Shown piece by piece: positions 8,553 to 16,210 of a stretch of 64,000 nucleotides of DNA (its first letter is position 1; each line of letters opens with the position of its first letter). Both the position numbers and the translations under genes were made by a program. The notes beneath the pieces were generated by a model that was given only the letters and a program-made list of their open reading frames with translations, was not told the origin of the DNA and ran no database searches. Source of the stretch: Deltaproteobacteria bacterium (GTDB lineage: Bacteria > Myxococcota_A > UBA9160 > UBA4427); assembly GCA_029261855.1 (NCBI GenBank), contig JAJDAN010000032.1:124001-188000 (forward strand). The letters are read 5' to 3'.

Positions 8553-9488
8553 ATGCAGAGCGAGCACGTTCGGGTGCTCATCGTGGGCAGTGGCCCCGCC
8601 GGTTACACCGCCGCCATCTACACGGCTCGCGCAGGTCTCGAGCCCGTCGTGTTGGCCGGGCTGCTGTCCGGCGGCCAGCTCATGATCACCACCGACGTCG
8701 AGAACTATCCCGGCTACCCCGACGCCGTGACCGGTCCGGCCATGATGGAAGACTTCCAGAAGCAGGCCGAGCGCTTCGGCGCGAAGCTCTTCTTCGAAGA
8801 CGCCACGAAGGTCGACCTCTCGAAGCGTCCCTTCACGGTGGAGACCGACGACCGTCGCTTCACCGCAGACGCGCTGATCGTCGCGACGGGCGCCTCGGCC
8901 AAGTGGATGGGGCTCGAGTCCGAGGCGCGACTGACGAATCTCGGCGTGTCTGCCTGCGCGACCTGTGACGGCGCGCTGTTCAAGGGCAAGCCCATGGCCG
9001 TCGTGGGCGGCGGCGACACCGCCATGGAAGAGGCGCTGTTCCTGACCCGCTTCGCCACGAAGGTCACGGTGATTCATCGGCGGGACCAGCTCCGCGCGTC
9101 GAAGATCATGCAGGAACGCGCCCTCGCGCACGACAAGATCGACTTCGCGTGGAACGCCGCGGTCGACGAGGTGCTCGGGGACGAGTTCGTGACGGGTGTG
9201 CGGATCGCCGACGTGAATACGGGTGAGAAGCGCGACCTCCCGGTGGAGGCGCTCTTCATCGCGATCGGCCATCAGCCGAACACGGATCTCTTCCAGGAGC
9301 AGCTCGATCTCGACGAGCAGGGATACGTGCAGGTAGCGGCGGGCTCGACGCGCACCTCTGTGGAGGGCGTGTTCGCCTGTGGCGACTGCGCGGACAAGGT
9401 CTATCGCCAGGCGGTGACTGCAGCGGGAACCGGATGCATGTCGGCCATCGACGCAGAGCGCTGGCTGGCCGAGCAGGGGATCGAGTAG
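8553..9488 (+). CDS. trxB: Thioredoxin-disulfide reductase
   Basis: An NADPH- and FAD-dependent enzyme that keeps thioredoxin reduced. The 311 residues carry the FAD-binding GSGPAGYTAAIYTARA (12-27), the GGQLMITTDVENYPG segment, the redox-active CATC at C135 and C138, the NADPH motif VVGGGDTAMEEALFL, and the C-terminal FACGDCADKVYRQAVTAAGTG. The track gives 337 residues, but the ATG at 8553 is preferred because GGGAGGAG lies just upstream and the family starts here. CATC is a normal TrxB active site, so no selenocysteine is implied. Confidence 0.95.
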   Translation: MQSEHVRVLIVGSGPAGYTAAIYTARAGLEPVVLAGLLSGGQLMITTDVENYPGYPDAVTGPAMMEDFQKQAERFGAKLFFEDATKVDLSKRPFTVETDDRRFTADALIVATGASAKWMGLESEARLTNLGVSACATCDGALFKGKPMAVVGGGDTAMEEALFLTRFATKVTVIHRRDQLRASKIMQERALAHDKIDFAWNAAVDEVLGDEFVTGVRIADVNTGEKRDLPVEALFIAIGHQPNTDLFQEQLDLDEQGYVQVAAGSTRTSVEGVFACGDCADKVYRQAVTAAGTGCMSAIDAERWLAEQGIE

Positions 9489-9521
9489 ATCCGAAGGGGC
9501 GGTAGCTCGTTCCGGCATCGG

Positions 9522-9540
9522 GTCCGGCGGCGAGCCGGAC
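9522..9540. terminator. GC-rich hairpin after trxB
   Basis: A perfect 7-bp inverted repeat, GTCCGGC and GCCGGAC, around a 5-base loop, 34 nt past the trxB stop. No T-run follows, so it may act with Rho or only protect mRNA ends. Confidence 0.35.
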
Positions 9541-9560
9541 GACTCCAGGCAGGTTCGACG

Positions 9561-10673
9561 ATGGCGCTGTCCAGGAAGCATCTCGAGCGACTCACCGATC
9601 GGTCGATCGACATCGTCGTCGCGACCAATCGCAAGGGCACCGTCATCTACTACAGCGATGGCGCCTCGGGCAGTCTCGGCTACGAGGGAGACGAGGTGGT
9701 GGGCGACTTCGTGGGGCGTCTCTACCCGGCGCTCGAAGAAGCCAAGCGGGTGATGGCCGCGATCCGCTCGCCGGACTTCGGCGGCCCCGGCATCTGCGAG
9801 AACCTCCAGACGACCCTGCTCTCCAAGAGTGGCGAAGAGATCCCGACGGCCATGTCCGCCGCCATCATCTACGACGACGAGGGCCAGGAAGACGGCACGA
9901 TCGGCTACGCGAAGGATCTCCGCGAGATCCTGCACAAGGACCAGCTCGCCACCCTGGGCAATGTCGCCGTGGGCCTGTCCCACGAGATCAACAATCCACT
10001 CGCCGTGATCCTCAACCAGGTCTCCCTGCTCGAAGCCGACATTCTCCGGCTGTGCGGCGAGGACGACTCGTCGGTGGAGGAAGAGCGCCTCGAGGCCATC
10101 CGGCGGGAAGTCGAGCGGGTGACCGAGATCCTGGAACGGCTCTCGGAGATGGTGTCGAGGGACCAGTACGAGACCGTCACCTACGCCGATACGCGCAGCA
10201 TGGTCGACCTCAGCAAGAAGGGCGAGTCACGCGGCCCGGACCCGCGCCTCCAGGGCCTCGAGATCCTGGTGGTCGACGACGACCTCGGTATCTGCGGCAC
10301 GATGAAGGAGCTGCTCGAGGGCGTCGGCTGCCGGGTAGAGACCGCCAACGACGGGGTCGAGGCGCTGAAGCTGCTCGAAGCGCACCGCTTCGATCTGCTG
10401 CTCTCCGACGTCGTCATGCCGAACATGGACGGGCACGAGCTCTACCTCGCCTGTCAGGAGAGCCATCCCGAGCTGCCGGTGCTGATGATGACCGCGTTCC
10501 ACTACGACAAGGATCACATCATCAAGCGCTCTCGCCTGAAGGGCCTGGAGGGTGTGATCTTCAAGAAGCCCGTGGACCCGGACCGTCTGCGGGAAGTGAT
10601 CGCCGACACCGTCGAACGGCACCGCAACGCCGCCGAGGCGGAGAGTTCCACGCCGGCCACGCCACTCGACTGA
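9561..10673 (+). CDS. PAS-HisKA-REC hybrid protein without kinase ATPase domain
   Basis: 370 residues in three parts. A PAS domain (about 5-118: DRSIDIVVATNRKGTVIYYSDGA). A HisKA dimerisation and phosphoacceptor helix pair (about 125-200) with the H-box VGLSHEINNPLAVI, H141 being the predicted phosphoryl site. A receiver domain (about 233-355) with D239/D240, phospho-acceptor D283 in LLSDVVMPNMDG, and the FKKP lysine. Between the HisKA and REC domains there is room for only about 35 residues, so the HATPase_c domain with its N, G1 and G2 boxes is absent. It may therefore be a histidine phosphotransfer relay that needs another kinase. It lies just after trxB. Confidence 0.85.
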   Translation: MALSRKHLERLTDRSIDIVVATNRKGTVIYYSDGASGSLGYEGDEVVGDFVGRLYPALEEAKRVMAAIRSPDFGGPGICENLQTTLLSKSGEEIPTAMSAAIIYDDEGQEDGTIGYAKDLREILHKDQLATLGNVAVGLSHEINNPLAVILNQVSLLEADILRLCGEDDSSVEEERLEAIRREVERVTEILERLSEMVSRDQYETVTYADTRSMVDLSKKGESRGPDPRLQGLEILVVDDDLGICGTMKELLEGVGCRVETANDGVEALKLLEAHRFDLLLSDVVMPNMDGHELYLACQESHPELPVLMMTAFHYDKDHIIKRSRLKGLEGVIFKKPVDPDRLREVIADTVERHRNAAEAESSTPATPLD

Positions 10674-10706
10674 TCTCGAGCCCCGAAACCAAACCGGAGA
10701 CCCCTC

Positions 10707-11591
10707 ATGCCCCAGATCCGCGCGAACGACATCGACCTCGAATACGAGACCTTCGGAAGCGATGCGGACCGTCCGCTGCTGCTGGTCATGGGCCTCGGCG
10801 CCCAGATGGTCTTGTGGGACGAATCGTTCTGCGAAGGGCTCGCCGATCGGGGTCACTACGTGATCCGCTACGACAACCGCGACGTCGGCCTGTCCACCAA
10901 GTTCGAAGCCGCCGGCGAGCCGAACCTGATGCAGCTGATCCTGAAGCCGTCGGAGGCGCCCGCACTCGCGTACACCTTGGACGACATGGCGGACGACGCG
11001 GCCGGCCTGCTCGACTCGCTCGGGATTCCTTCCGCACACGTCTGCGGCGCGTCGATGGGCGGCATGATCGTGCAGACCCTCGCCATCCGGCACCGCGACA
11101 AGGTGCGCAGCATGACTTCGATCATGTCCACGACCGGAAACCCCGAGCTGCCCCCTGGCGACCCGGCCGTGACGGCGCGCCTCGCCCAGGAAGCGGCGGC
11201 GAACCGCGAGGAGGCGATCGCGCGCTCGGTCGAGACCTTCAAGATCATCGGTAGCCCCGGCTTCCCGTTCGACGAGGCCGGCGTTCGCGACAAGGCCGCG
11301 CGTTCCTACGATCGTTGCTTCCTGCCGTCCGGACAGATGCGCCAGATGGCGGCGATCCTGCGCCAGCCCAATCGCGTGCCCGCACTGAAGGAGCTCGACC
11401 TGCCGACCCTGGTGATCCACGGCGCCTCGGATCCCCTCGTCCCGGTGGCGGGTGGGCGCGACACGGCGAATGCGATTTCCGGCGCCGAGTTGCTCGAGAT
11501 CGAGGGCATGGGACACGACCTGCCGAAGGACCTGCACGGGCAGTTCGTCGATCGGATCTGCGCTCTCGCCGAGCGCGCGGAGGCCGCATGA
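10707..11591 (+). CDS. Alpha/beta-hydrolase
   Basis: A 294-residue alpha/beta-hydrolase fold protein. The oxyanion loop region is LLVMGLGAQMVLW, the nucleophile elbow is CGASMGGM (Ser near residue 117), the acid is the Asp in GASDPLVPVAGG (near 239), and the base is the His in EGMGHDLP (near 272). The RYDNRDVGLSTKF motif is shared with many esterase and peroxidase-like hydrolases. The substrate cannot be read. ATG 10707 has an upstream GGAGA. The stop overlaps the VOC gene ATG as ATGA. Confidence 0.87.
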   Translation: MPQIRANDIDLEYETFGSDADRPLLLVMGLGAQMVLWDESFCEGLADRGHYVIRYDNRDVGLSTKFEAAGEPNLMQLILKPSEAPALAYTLDDMADDAAGLLDSLGIPSAHVCGASMGGMIVQTLAIRHRDKVRSMTSIMSTTGNPELPPGDPAVTARLAQEAAANREEAIARSVETFKIIGSPGFPFDEAGVRDKAARSYDRCFLPSGQMRQMAAILRQPNRVPALKELDLPTLVIHGASDPLVPVAGGRDTANAISGAELLEIEGMGHDLPKDLHGQFVDRICALAERAEAA

Positions 11592-11959
11592 CCGTTTCCG
11601 GCATCGGGTACGTGAACATCTTCGTGAACGACATCGACCGTGCGGTGGAGTTCTATCAGGACCGGCTCGGAATGAAGCTCGTGTTCGCGAACGCCGAGCA
11701 CGGTTACGCGTCGCTGTCTGCCGGTCCCATCCATCTGGGCCTCGCTCTGCCAGGAGACCAGCCCGGGTTGGTGGGCCGTCACACCGGCGTCGGACTCGTG
11801 GTCGACGACCTCGAGGCCGAGCACGCGCGGCTCGTCGGCCTCGGTGTCTCGTTCTCGATGGAGCCGTCGCGTCAGCCGTGGGGTGGCTTCATGGCGCTGG
11901 TGGACGATCCCGATGGCAACGTGCTCTACCTGGACGAGGTCAGCGCGGCTCAGCATTGA
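11588..11959 (+). CDS. VOC/glyoxalase-family protein
   Basis: A 123-residue vicinal-oxygen-chelate protein with a pair of beta-alpha-beta-beta-beta units: IGYVNIFVNDIDRAVEFYQDRLGMKL in the first half and GLVVDDLEAEHARLVGLGV with DDPDGNVLYL in the second. The final Glu-like ligand position falls near LYLDEV, but the metal ligands are incomplete by eye. Function could be a dioxygenase, lyase or binding protein. The track extends this ORF upstream to 11315; ATG 11588 overlaps the hydrolase stop and gives the normal domain length. Confidence 0.85.
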   Translation: MTVSGIGYVNIFVNDIDRAVEFYQDRLGMKLVFANAEHGYASLSAGPIHLGLALPGDQPGLVGRHTGVGLVVDDLEAEHARLVGLGVSFSMEPSRQPWGGFMALVDDPDGNVLYLDEVSAAQH

Positions 11960-12702
11960 CGGGCGACCTCGACTGGGGGGACGAGACGCGCGCAGCGGAC
12001 GGGTTGTCCGAGCGCGAGTTCGCTCTGGTCGTCGACGGCGAACGCGTTCCCGGAGTGTTGTGGTGCTTGCCGGATGCCGGTTCGGCGCGGCCGCTGGTCA
12101 TGGCGGGTCACGGCTTCATGCTGGACCGGCACTTTCCCTTCCCGCTGCCCTCGGTGCGCGCCCTCGCGTCGGAGCACGGCTGCGCGGTGGCGGTGCTCGA
12201 CGCACCTTGTCACGGGGACCGTCGCCGGGACGTCACCCAACCGGCGGAGCAGACGGCCGAGGACTACCAGGCCTACTGGGGGAAATTCGCCGGCTCTCGC
12301 GTCGCGCGCGAGTATGCGGAGTCGGCTGCCGCGCTGAGGCAACTGCCCGAGTTGCAGGGTGGTACTCTCGGGTACTGGGGCCTGTCACTCGCCACCCAGT
12401 ACGGTCTCGGATGGCTCTCGGAGCTGCCCGCCGTGCGGGCCGCCGTGTTGGGCCTCTTCGGCGGTGGTCGCGTCGTCGCCCACTATGCGAGTCGCGTCCG
12501 CTGCCCGGTGTTCTTCGTGCAGCAGCTCGACGACGAAATCCACTCTCGCGAAACCGTGGCGAAGCTCTTCGACGCCATCGCCGCCGAGGACAAGCAGCTG
12601 GCGGCGAATCCGGGCCTCCACGTCGAGGTGCCCGACCGGGCAATTCGCACGGCCACGCGCTTCCTGGTCGACAGGCTACGCGACGGAGTGTTGGACGCGT
12701 GA
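11956..12702 (+). CDS. Alpha/beta-hydrolase (dienelactone hydrolase-like)
   Basis: A 248-residue hydrolase: LVMAGHGFMLDRHFPFPLPS, then VAVLDAPCHGDRR and the nucleophile elbow GYWGLSLAT (Ser near residue 140), with a likely acid in QQLDDEIHSRE. The catalytic His is not obvious. TTG 11956 overlaps the VOC stop (TTGA) and is the best start in this coupled run of three genes; the track start at 11452 lies inside the neighbours. The pairing of two hydrolases with a VOC protein suggests catabolism of an ester or lactone, as inference only. Confidence 0.75.
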   Translation: MTGDLDWGDETRAADGLSEREFALVVDGERVPGVLWCLPDAGSARPLVMAGHGFMLDRHFPFPLPSVRALASEHGCAVAVLDAPCHGDRRRDVTQPAEQTAEDYQAYWGKFAGSRVAREYAESAAALRQLPELQGGTLGYWGLSLATQYGLGWLSELPAVRAAVLGLFGGGRVVAHYASRVRCPVFFVQQLDDEIHSRETVAKLFDAIAAEDKQLAANPGLHVEVPDRAIRTATRFLVDRLRDGVLDA

Positions 12703-12733
12703 CGCGAGCCTCAAGCCCGAGTGCCTCCAGCCG

Positions 12734-13144
12734 ATGAGTGAGTCGATGCCCATCAGCTACCAGATCGAGCGCAAGGGATCGCGGCACGGCGTCGTGCGCA
12801 CGACGTGCTGCGGTGCCGTGACCTTCGACCAGGTCATGGAGCACCTCGCGACTCTCTCTGCCGACCCCGAGCGGCCCGAGACCCTCGACGTGATCCTCGA
12901 CCTGTGCGACGTCGACACGCTGCCGGACCGCGGTCAGGTGCGTGCCGTCGCGGAGGAGATGGGGCAGCTTCCGCCGGTCGTCGGTTGGGGCAGCCTGGCC
13001 GTCGTCGCGGGCCGGGACGTGGTCTTCGGTGTCAGCCGGATGTTCGAGACGCTGTCGCAGTCCACCTTCCACGCGACCCACGTCTTCCGCACGCGCGACG
13101 ATGCGGAAGTGTGGCTGAGTGCGAACGCCGCCGCGGCCTCCTAG
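12734..13144 (+). CDS. SpoIIAA/STAS-like hypothetical protein
   Basis: 136 residues resembling the SpoIIAA-like fold: ISYQIERKGSRHGVVRTT, then LDVILDLCDVDTLPD and VFGVSRMFETLSQ, ending DDAEVWLSANA. Proteins of this kind often lack the phosphorylatable Ser of true anti-sigma antagonists and their role is unclear. ATG 12734 is chosen over the track start inside the previous gene; the ATG at 12746 is an alternative. The stop sits in a CTAG palindrome shared with the stop of the minus-strand protease gene. Confidence 0.65.
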   Translation: MSESMPISYQIERKGSRHGVVRTTCCGAVTFDQVMEHLATLSADPERPETLDVILDLCDVDTLPDRGQVRAVAEEMGQLPPVVGWGSLAVVAGRDVVFGVSRMFETLSQSTFHATHVFRTRDDAEVWLSANAAAAS

Positions 13145-14136
13145 ACCCGACGCGTCATCGTTCGCCGTTGCGCCTCAGGTAGCCCGACTGCAAGGATGAC
13201 GACCGCGAGCAGACCCGCCCCGACCGGCTCGAGCGCGGGCAGGGCGAAGCCCGTCTCGCTCGCGTCGAGCGGGCCGCGGCAGCCGTCATCCGCGGGCCAA
13301 TCCGTGAAGCCGTCGCCGTCGTCGTCGAGGCCGTCCGAGCAGCTCGGGGTCGTGGCGACGGATACGATCTGTTCCCGGTAGAAGGCGAGGTCGGCCGCGT
13401 AGCTGCGATTCCCGTACAGCGTCGTCTGGCTGGGTTGACCGCCGGCAGCGAGGCTTGCGAACAGGATGCCGGCGAGCTCCCAGCTGCCGCCGACCTTCTG
13501 GAAGACCGCGCCACCCGAGTCGCCGGTGACGCCCTCGCATTCGTCCGCGGTGCCGACCGGGTCGAAGGCGACCTCGAAGGACTGTGTGCCGAGTACGAGT
13601 TCGTCGTCGTCGCTGATGCGGTTCGTGCCCCAGCGCAGGCTCTGGCCGGGGCCCCATTCCCAACCGTCGATGCCCATCCAGCTCGTCGCTGCGCCGCGGT
13701 TGCGGCCGTTGCCCACGAGCGTGACCTCGTCGTCGACGGCTGGCGTGGCGGTGGCGACGACGAGGGGGGGCAGGCCCGGGTCGTCCTGCAGGCGGAACAT
13801 CTGCATGTCGGCCAGGGTGGCGTCGGCGGGGTGCACGATGCGCACCTTCGAGCCGGGGATCGGCGAGTAGTCGATGCCGTCGAAGCTCACGTCTCCGAAG
13901 CCGGGATGGTTGGCACCGAGCACCCAGCGGTTTCCGACGTAGACGATGGTGTGCAGTCCGCCGCGGATGCCGACGTTTGCGAACCCCGGGTCGTCGGGTG
14001 GCGCGCTGGTGTTGCCGGTGCCGTCGCCGGTGGCGAGCAGTACGGCACTGGCCGTCGCAGGCGGGAGGATCAGGGCGGCCAGTGCGGCGAGAGCGCCGGT
14101 TCCCGCTAAGAACAGCATCCGCAGCCACCCGCTCAT
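13141..14136 (-). CDS. Secreted trypsin-like serine protease with C-terminal TM-Arg tail
   Basis: 331 residues. A signal peptide (LAALAALILPPATASA) is followed by an S1-like protease domain. The predicted triad is H77 in VLGANHPG, D110 in LADMQMF, and S207 in the diagnostic GDSGGAVF. The usual TAAHC around the His is altered to GANHP. After the protease comes an Asp-rich loop, CSDGLDDDGDGFTDWPADDGC, that looks like a calcium-binding motif of myxobacterial surface proteins. The protein ends with a membrane helix (AGLLAVVILAVGL) and an Arg-rich tail, the layout of an MYXO-CTERM-type sorting signal. It overlaps the comF stop by 4 nt. Confidence 0.82.
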   Translation of the reverse strand: MSGWLRMLFLAGTGALAALAALILPPATASAVLLATGDGTGNTSAPPDDPGFANVGIRGGLHTIVYVGNRWVLGANHPGFGDVSFDGIDYSPIPGSKVRIVHPADATLADMQMFRLQDDPGLPPLVVATATPAVDDEVTLVGNGRNRGAATSWMGIDGWEWGPGQSLRWGTNRISDDDELVLGTQSFEVAFDPVGTADECEGVTGDSGGAVFQKVGGSWELAGILFASLAAGGQPSQTTLYGNRSYAADLAFYREQIVSVATTPSCSDGLDDDGDGFTDWPADDGCRGPLDASETGFALPALEPVGAGLLAVVILAVGLPEAQRRTMTRRV

Positions 14137-14849
14137 CGCCGCGGAGCGTAGTCCAGTCGGCGCGATGTTCGCGCGACGCAGATCGCGACGACCCGGTGGG
14201 CGCCGCGACGGCGCAACACCCGCGCGCATTCGGAAAGCGTCGCGCCCGTGGTGACGACATCGTCCACCAGCCAGACCGTGCCCGGCGTGTGGCTGGCGGC
14301 CTGGAAGGCGCCGGCCACGTTCAGGCGGCGGGCCCGGCGGTCGAGGCCGGTCTGCGTCGGGGTGTCCCGGGTACGGACGAGGGCCAGGGGCAGCAGGATC
14401 GCGCCCGTTTCCCGGGCGACCTGCCGCGCCAGGACCGCCGCCGGGTTGAAGCCGCGTGCTCGCAGACGAAGACGGTGCAGCGGCACGGGAACCACGCGGT
14501 CGGGCAGCGGTTCGGGGGCCAGGTGCGCGGCGTCGGCGACGAGGTCGCGCACGACGCTCGTCGGGACACCGTCGAGGCCCGCGAGGCCGGGCGGCGGGTA
14601 CTTGAAGCGATGCAGCCAGTCGACGGCGTCGCCCGTGTAGGCGACCGCCGCCACGCAGGCTTCTAGATGAGGGATCGCCGCGTCCTCGCCGTCCGGTTCG
14701 AGGCGTTCGCGACAGACCGCGCACAGTGGGTGTGCGAGCCAGGCACCACAGCTCGCGCAGCGGGGTGGCACGACCAGGTCGAGCAGGCCCGTGGCGCCAC
14801 GGATTGCGAGGTCATGGAATTGTCGGACAGGCTTTCGCAGCAGGCGCAC
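14133..14849 (-). CDS. comF: ComF-family phosphoribosyltransferase-like protein
   Basis: 238 residues with the ComF layout: an N-terminal zinc-ribbon (PPRCASCGAWLAHPLCAVCRE), a hydrophobic linker, then a phosphoribosyltransferase domain with VPVPLHRLRLRARGFNPA and the PRPP loop VWLVDDVVTTGATLSECARVL. ComF proteins are linked to DNA uptake in competent bacteria, though many carriers are not known to be competent. No other competence gene is in the window. It is transcribed first and the protease gene overlaps its end. Confidence 0.92.
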   Translation of the reverse strand: MRLLRKPVRQFHDLAIRGATGLLDLVVPPRCASCGAWLAHPLCAVCRERLEPDGEDAAIPHLEACVAAVAYTGDAVDWLHRFKYPPPGLAGLDGVPTSVVRDLVADAAHLAPEPLPDRVVPVPLHRLRLRARGFNPAAVLARQVARETGAILLPLALVRTRDTPTQTGLDRRARRLNVAGAFQAASHTPGTVWLVDDVVTTGATLSECARVLRRRGAHRVVAICVARTSRRLDYAPRR

Positions 14850-14899
14850 GCGCGAGGACGACCCGGGACCGGGCTGGAATCAGCGTGGGGCTTCGCGAA

Positions 14900-14978
14900 G
14901 CTAGCAGGCCGACCCGAAAGGGTTGGCCTGCGCAGCAACGCGGCGCCCAAGGGGCTCCGTCCGCTAGCAGGCCGACCC
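14900..14978. repeat. Direct repeat with embedded hairpin upstream of comF
   Basis: The 16-mer GCTAGCAGGCCGACCC occurs at 14900-14915 and again at 14963-14978. The first copy continues into a 12-bp inverted repeat, GCAGGCCGACCC-GAAA-GGGTTGGCCTGC (14904-14931), which pairs fully except for one G-T. The 258-bp gap between comF and the di-iron gene holds no gene. This has the look of an interspersed repeat or an RNA structure. Confidence 0.6.
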
Positions 14979-15107
14979 CGGGCCGCGACATTGTAAAGCC
15001 CGTGTGAAATCTTCATCGACGTCCCGTGAGGCGTTCGATTCTCGCCCACCCCCTGCGCGCGGCTGAGTAAGCTCTTCCGACGCGCCCGCTCTCATGTGGA
15101 GGTAGGA

Positions 15108-16199
15108 ATGGATCCCGCGCAGTTCAGCACCGACGCCCTGCTCTCGAGCACCTTCCGCGACGACTATGGTCTCGAGCGCGAGAAGCTCGAGTCCCTGTAC
15201 AGCAAGTCCAAGCGCCACCAGTGGAACGCCGAGCTGGACGTCGAGTGGGACCGCTTCGAGCCCGACGTCGACATCCTCGACCGCAGGTCCGACCTGCTGT
15301 CGCGGCTTCCGAGCGTCCAGGCACTACCCGAGAACGAGCAGGCCAGTCTTTTCAAGGCGGGCAACTTGTTCCTGATCTCTCAGGTGCTGCACGGTGAGCA
15401 GGCCGCGCTGATGACCTGTGGGCAGCTGGTCAACAGCGTCCCCGACATGGACGGGAAGTTCGCGGCGGCGGTCCAGGTGATCGACGAGGCGCGACACGTC
15501 GAAGTGTTTGCTCGCTATCTGCAGTGTCACGGTCGGCGCTTCCCAATCGACCCGGACCTCCAGAGTATCGTCACCCAGCTGCTCGCCGAGCACGATTGGG
15601 AGGCGAAGTGCGTCGGCATGCAGGTGATCCTCGAGAGCATCGCCCTCTCGTTCTTCCGGCTCGGAGAGGAGAAGGCCGTCGAGCCCGTGCTCGCCCAGTT
15701 CATCGGACGTGTCCACGAGGACGAGGCGCGACACGTCGCCTACGGGGTCCTGACCCTCGAAGACCGCATTCCGCAACTCGCCGAAGAGACGCGCGAGCGC
15801 CTCGAGAACTGGGCCTACGACGCCATCGCGCGCATCGGCGGTCGCGCCGGCAAGCAGAGCTTCCAGTCCCAGATGCAGGCCCTGGCGACCACCGGTATCG
15901 ACCTCGAACGCTTCCTGCCCGCCCTGATGGCGGACTTCGCGCGCATCCACGAGATGGACTTCTCGGGGCTGAACGATCCCATGGCCCAGACCGTCCTGCC
16001 GAACCTGCTGCGAATCGGCCTGGTGCCCGAACGACTCGTGCCGGGTTATCTCGCCCAGGGCTGGGTGGTGGACCGGGACACGCGCAGCGTCCGGGACATC
16101 CACACCTTCGCGAGTGAAACCCAGGACATGCGCCGCGTCTTCCAGGACCAGGGAATCGACTTCGCGGATCCCGCGCAGGTCTCGCGTCTCGAGGATTGA
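15108..16199 (+). CDS. Ferritin-like (R2-type) di-iron protein
   Basis: 363 residues with a complete set of carboxylate-bridged di-iron ligands: E97 in VLHGEQAAL, E127 and H130 in DEARHVEVF, E176 in VILESIAL, and E206 and H209 in HEDEARHVAYG. This E, ExxH, E, ExxH pattern matches the ferritin-like fold used by ribonucleotide reductase R2, AurF-type N-oxygenases and some fatty-acyl oxidases. The ligand set predicts an oxygen-activating oxidase or oxygenase rather than iron storage. ATG 15108 is chosen over the GTG at 15096 because TGGAGGTA sits at the right distance. It stands alone as a plus-strand gene. Confidence 0.8.
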   Translation: MDPAQFSTDALLSSTFRDDYGLEREKLESLYSKSKRHQWNAELDVEWDRFEPDVDILDRRSDLLSRLPSVQALPENEQASLFKAGNLFLISQVLHGEQAALMTCGQLVNSVPDMDGKFAAAVQVIDEARHVEVFARYLQCHGRRFPIDPDLQSIVTQLLAEHDWEAKCVGMQVILESIALSFFRLGEEKAVEPVLAQFIGRVHEDEARHVAYGVLTLEDRIPQLAEETRERLENWAYDAIARIGGRAGKQSFQSQMQALATTGIDLERFLPALMADFARIHEMDFSGLNDPMAQTVLPNLLRIGLVPERLVPGYLAQGWVVDRDTRSVRDIHTFASETQDMRRVFQDQGIDFADPAQVSRLED

Positions 16200-16210
16200 G
16201 CCGGGTGGAG

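Noticed and set aside
8553-9488. Selenocysteine in thioredoxin reductase
   Set aside because: SelA in the window prompted a check, but the active site is CATC with no in-frame TGA.
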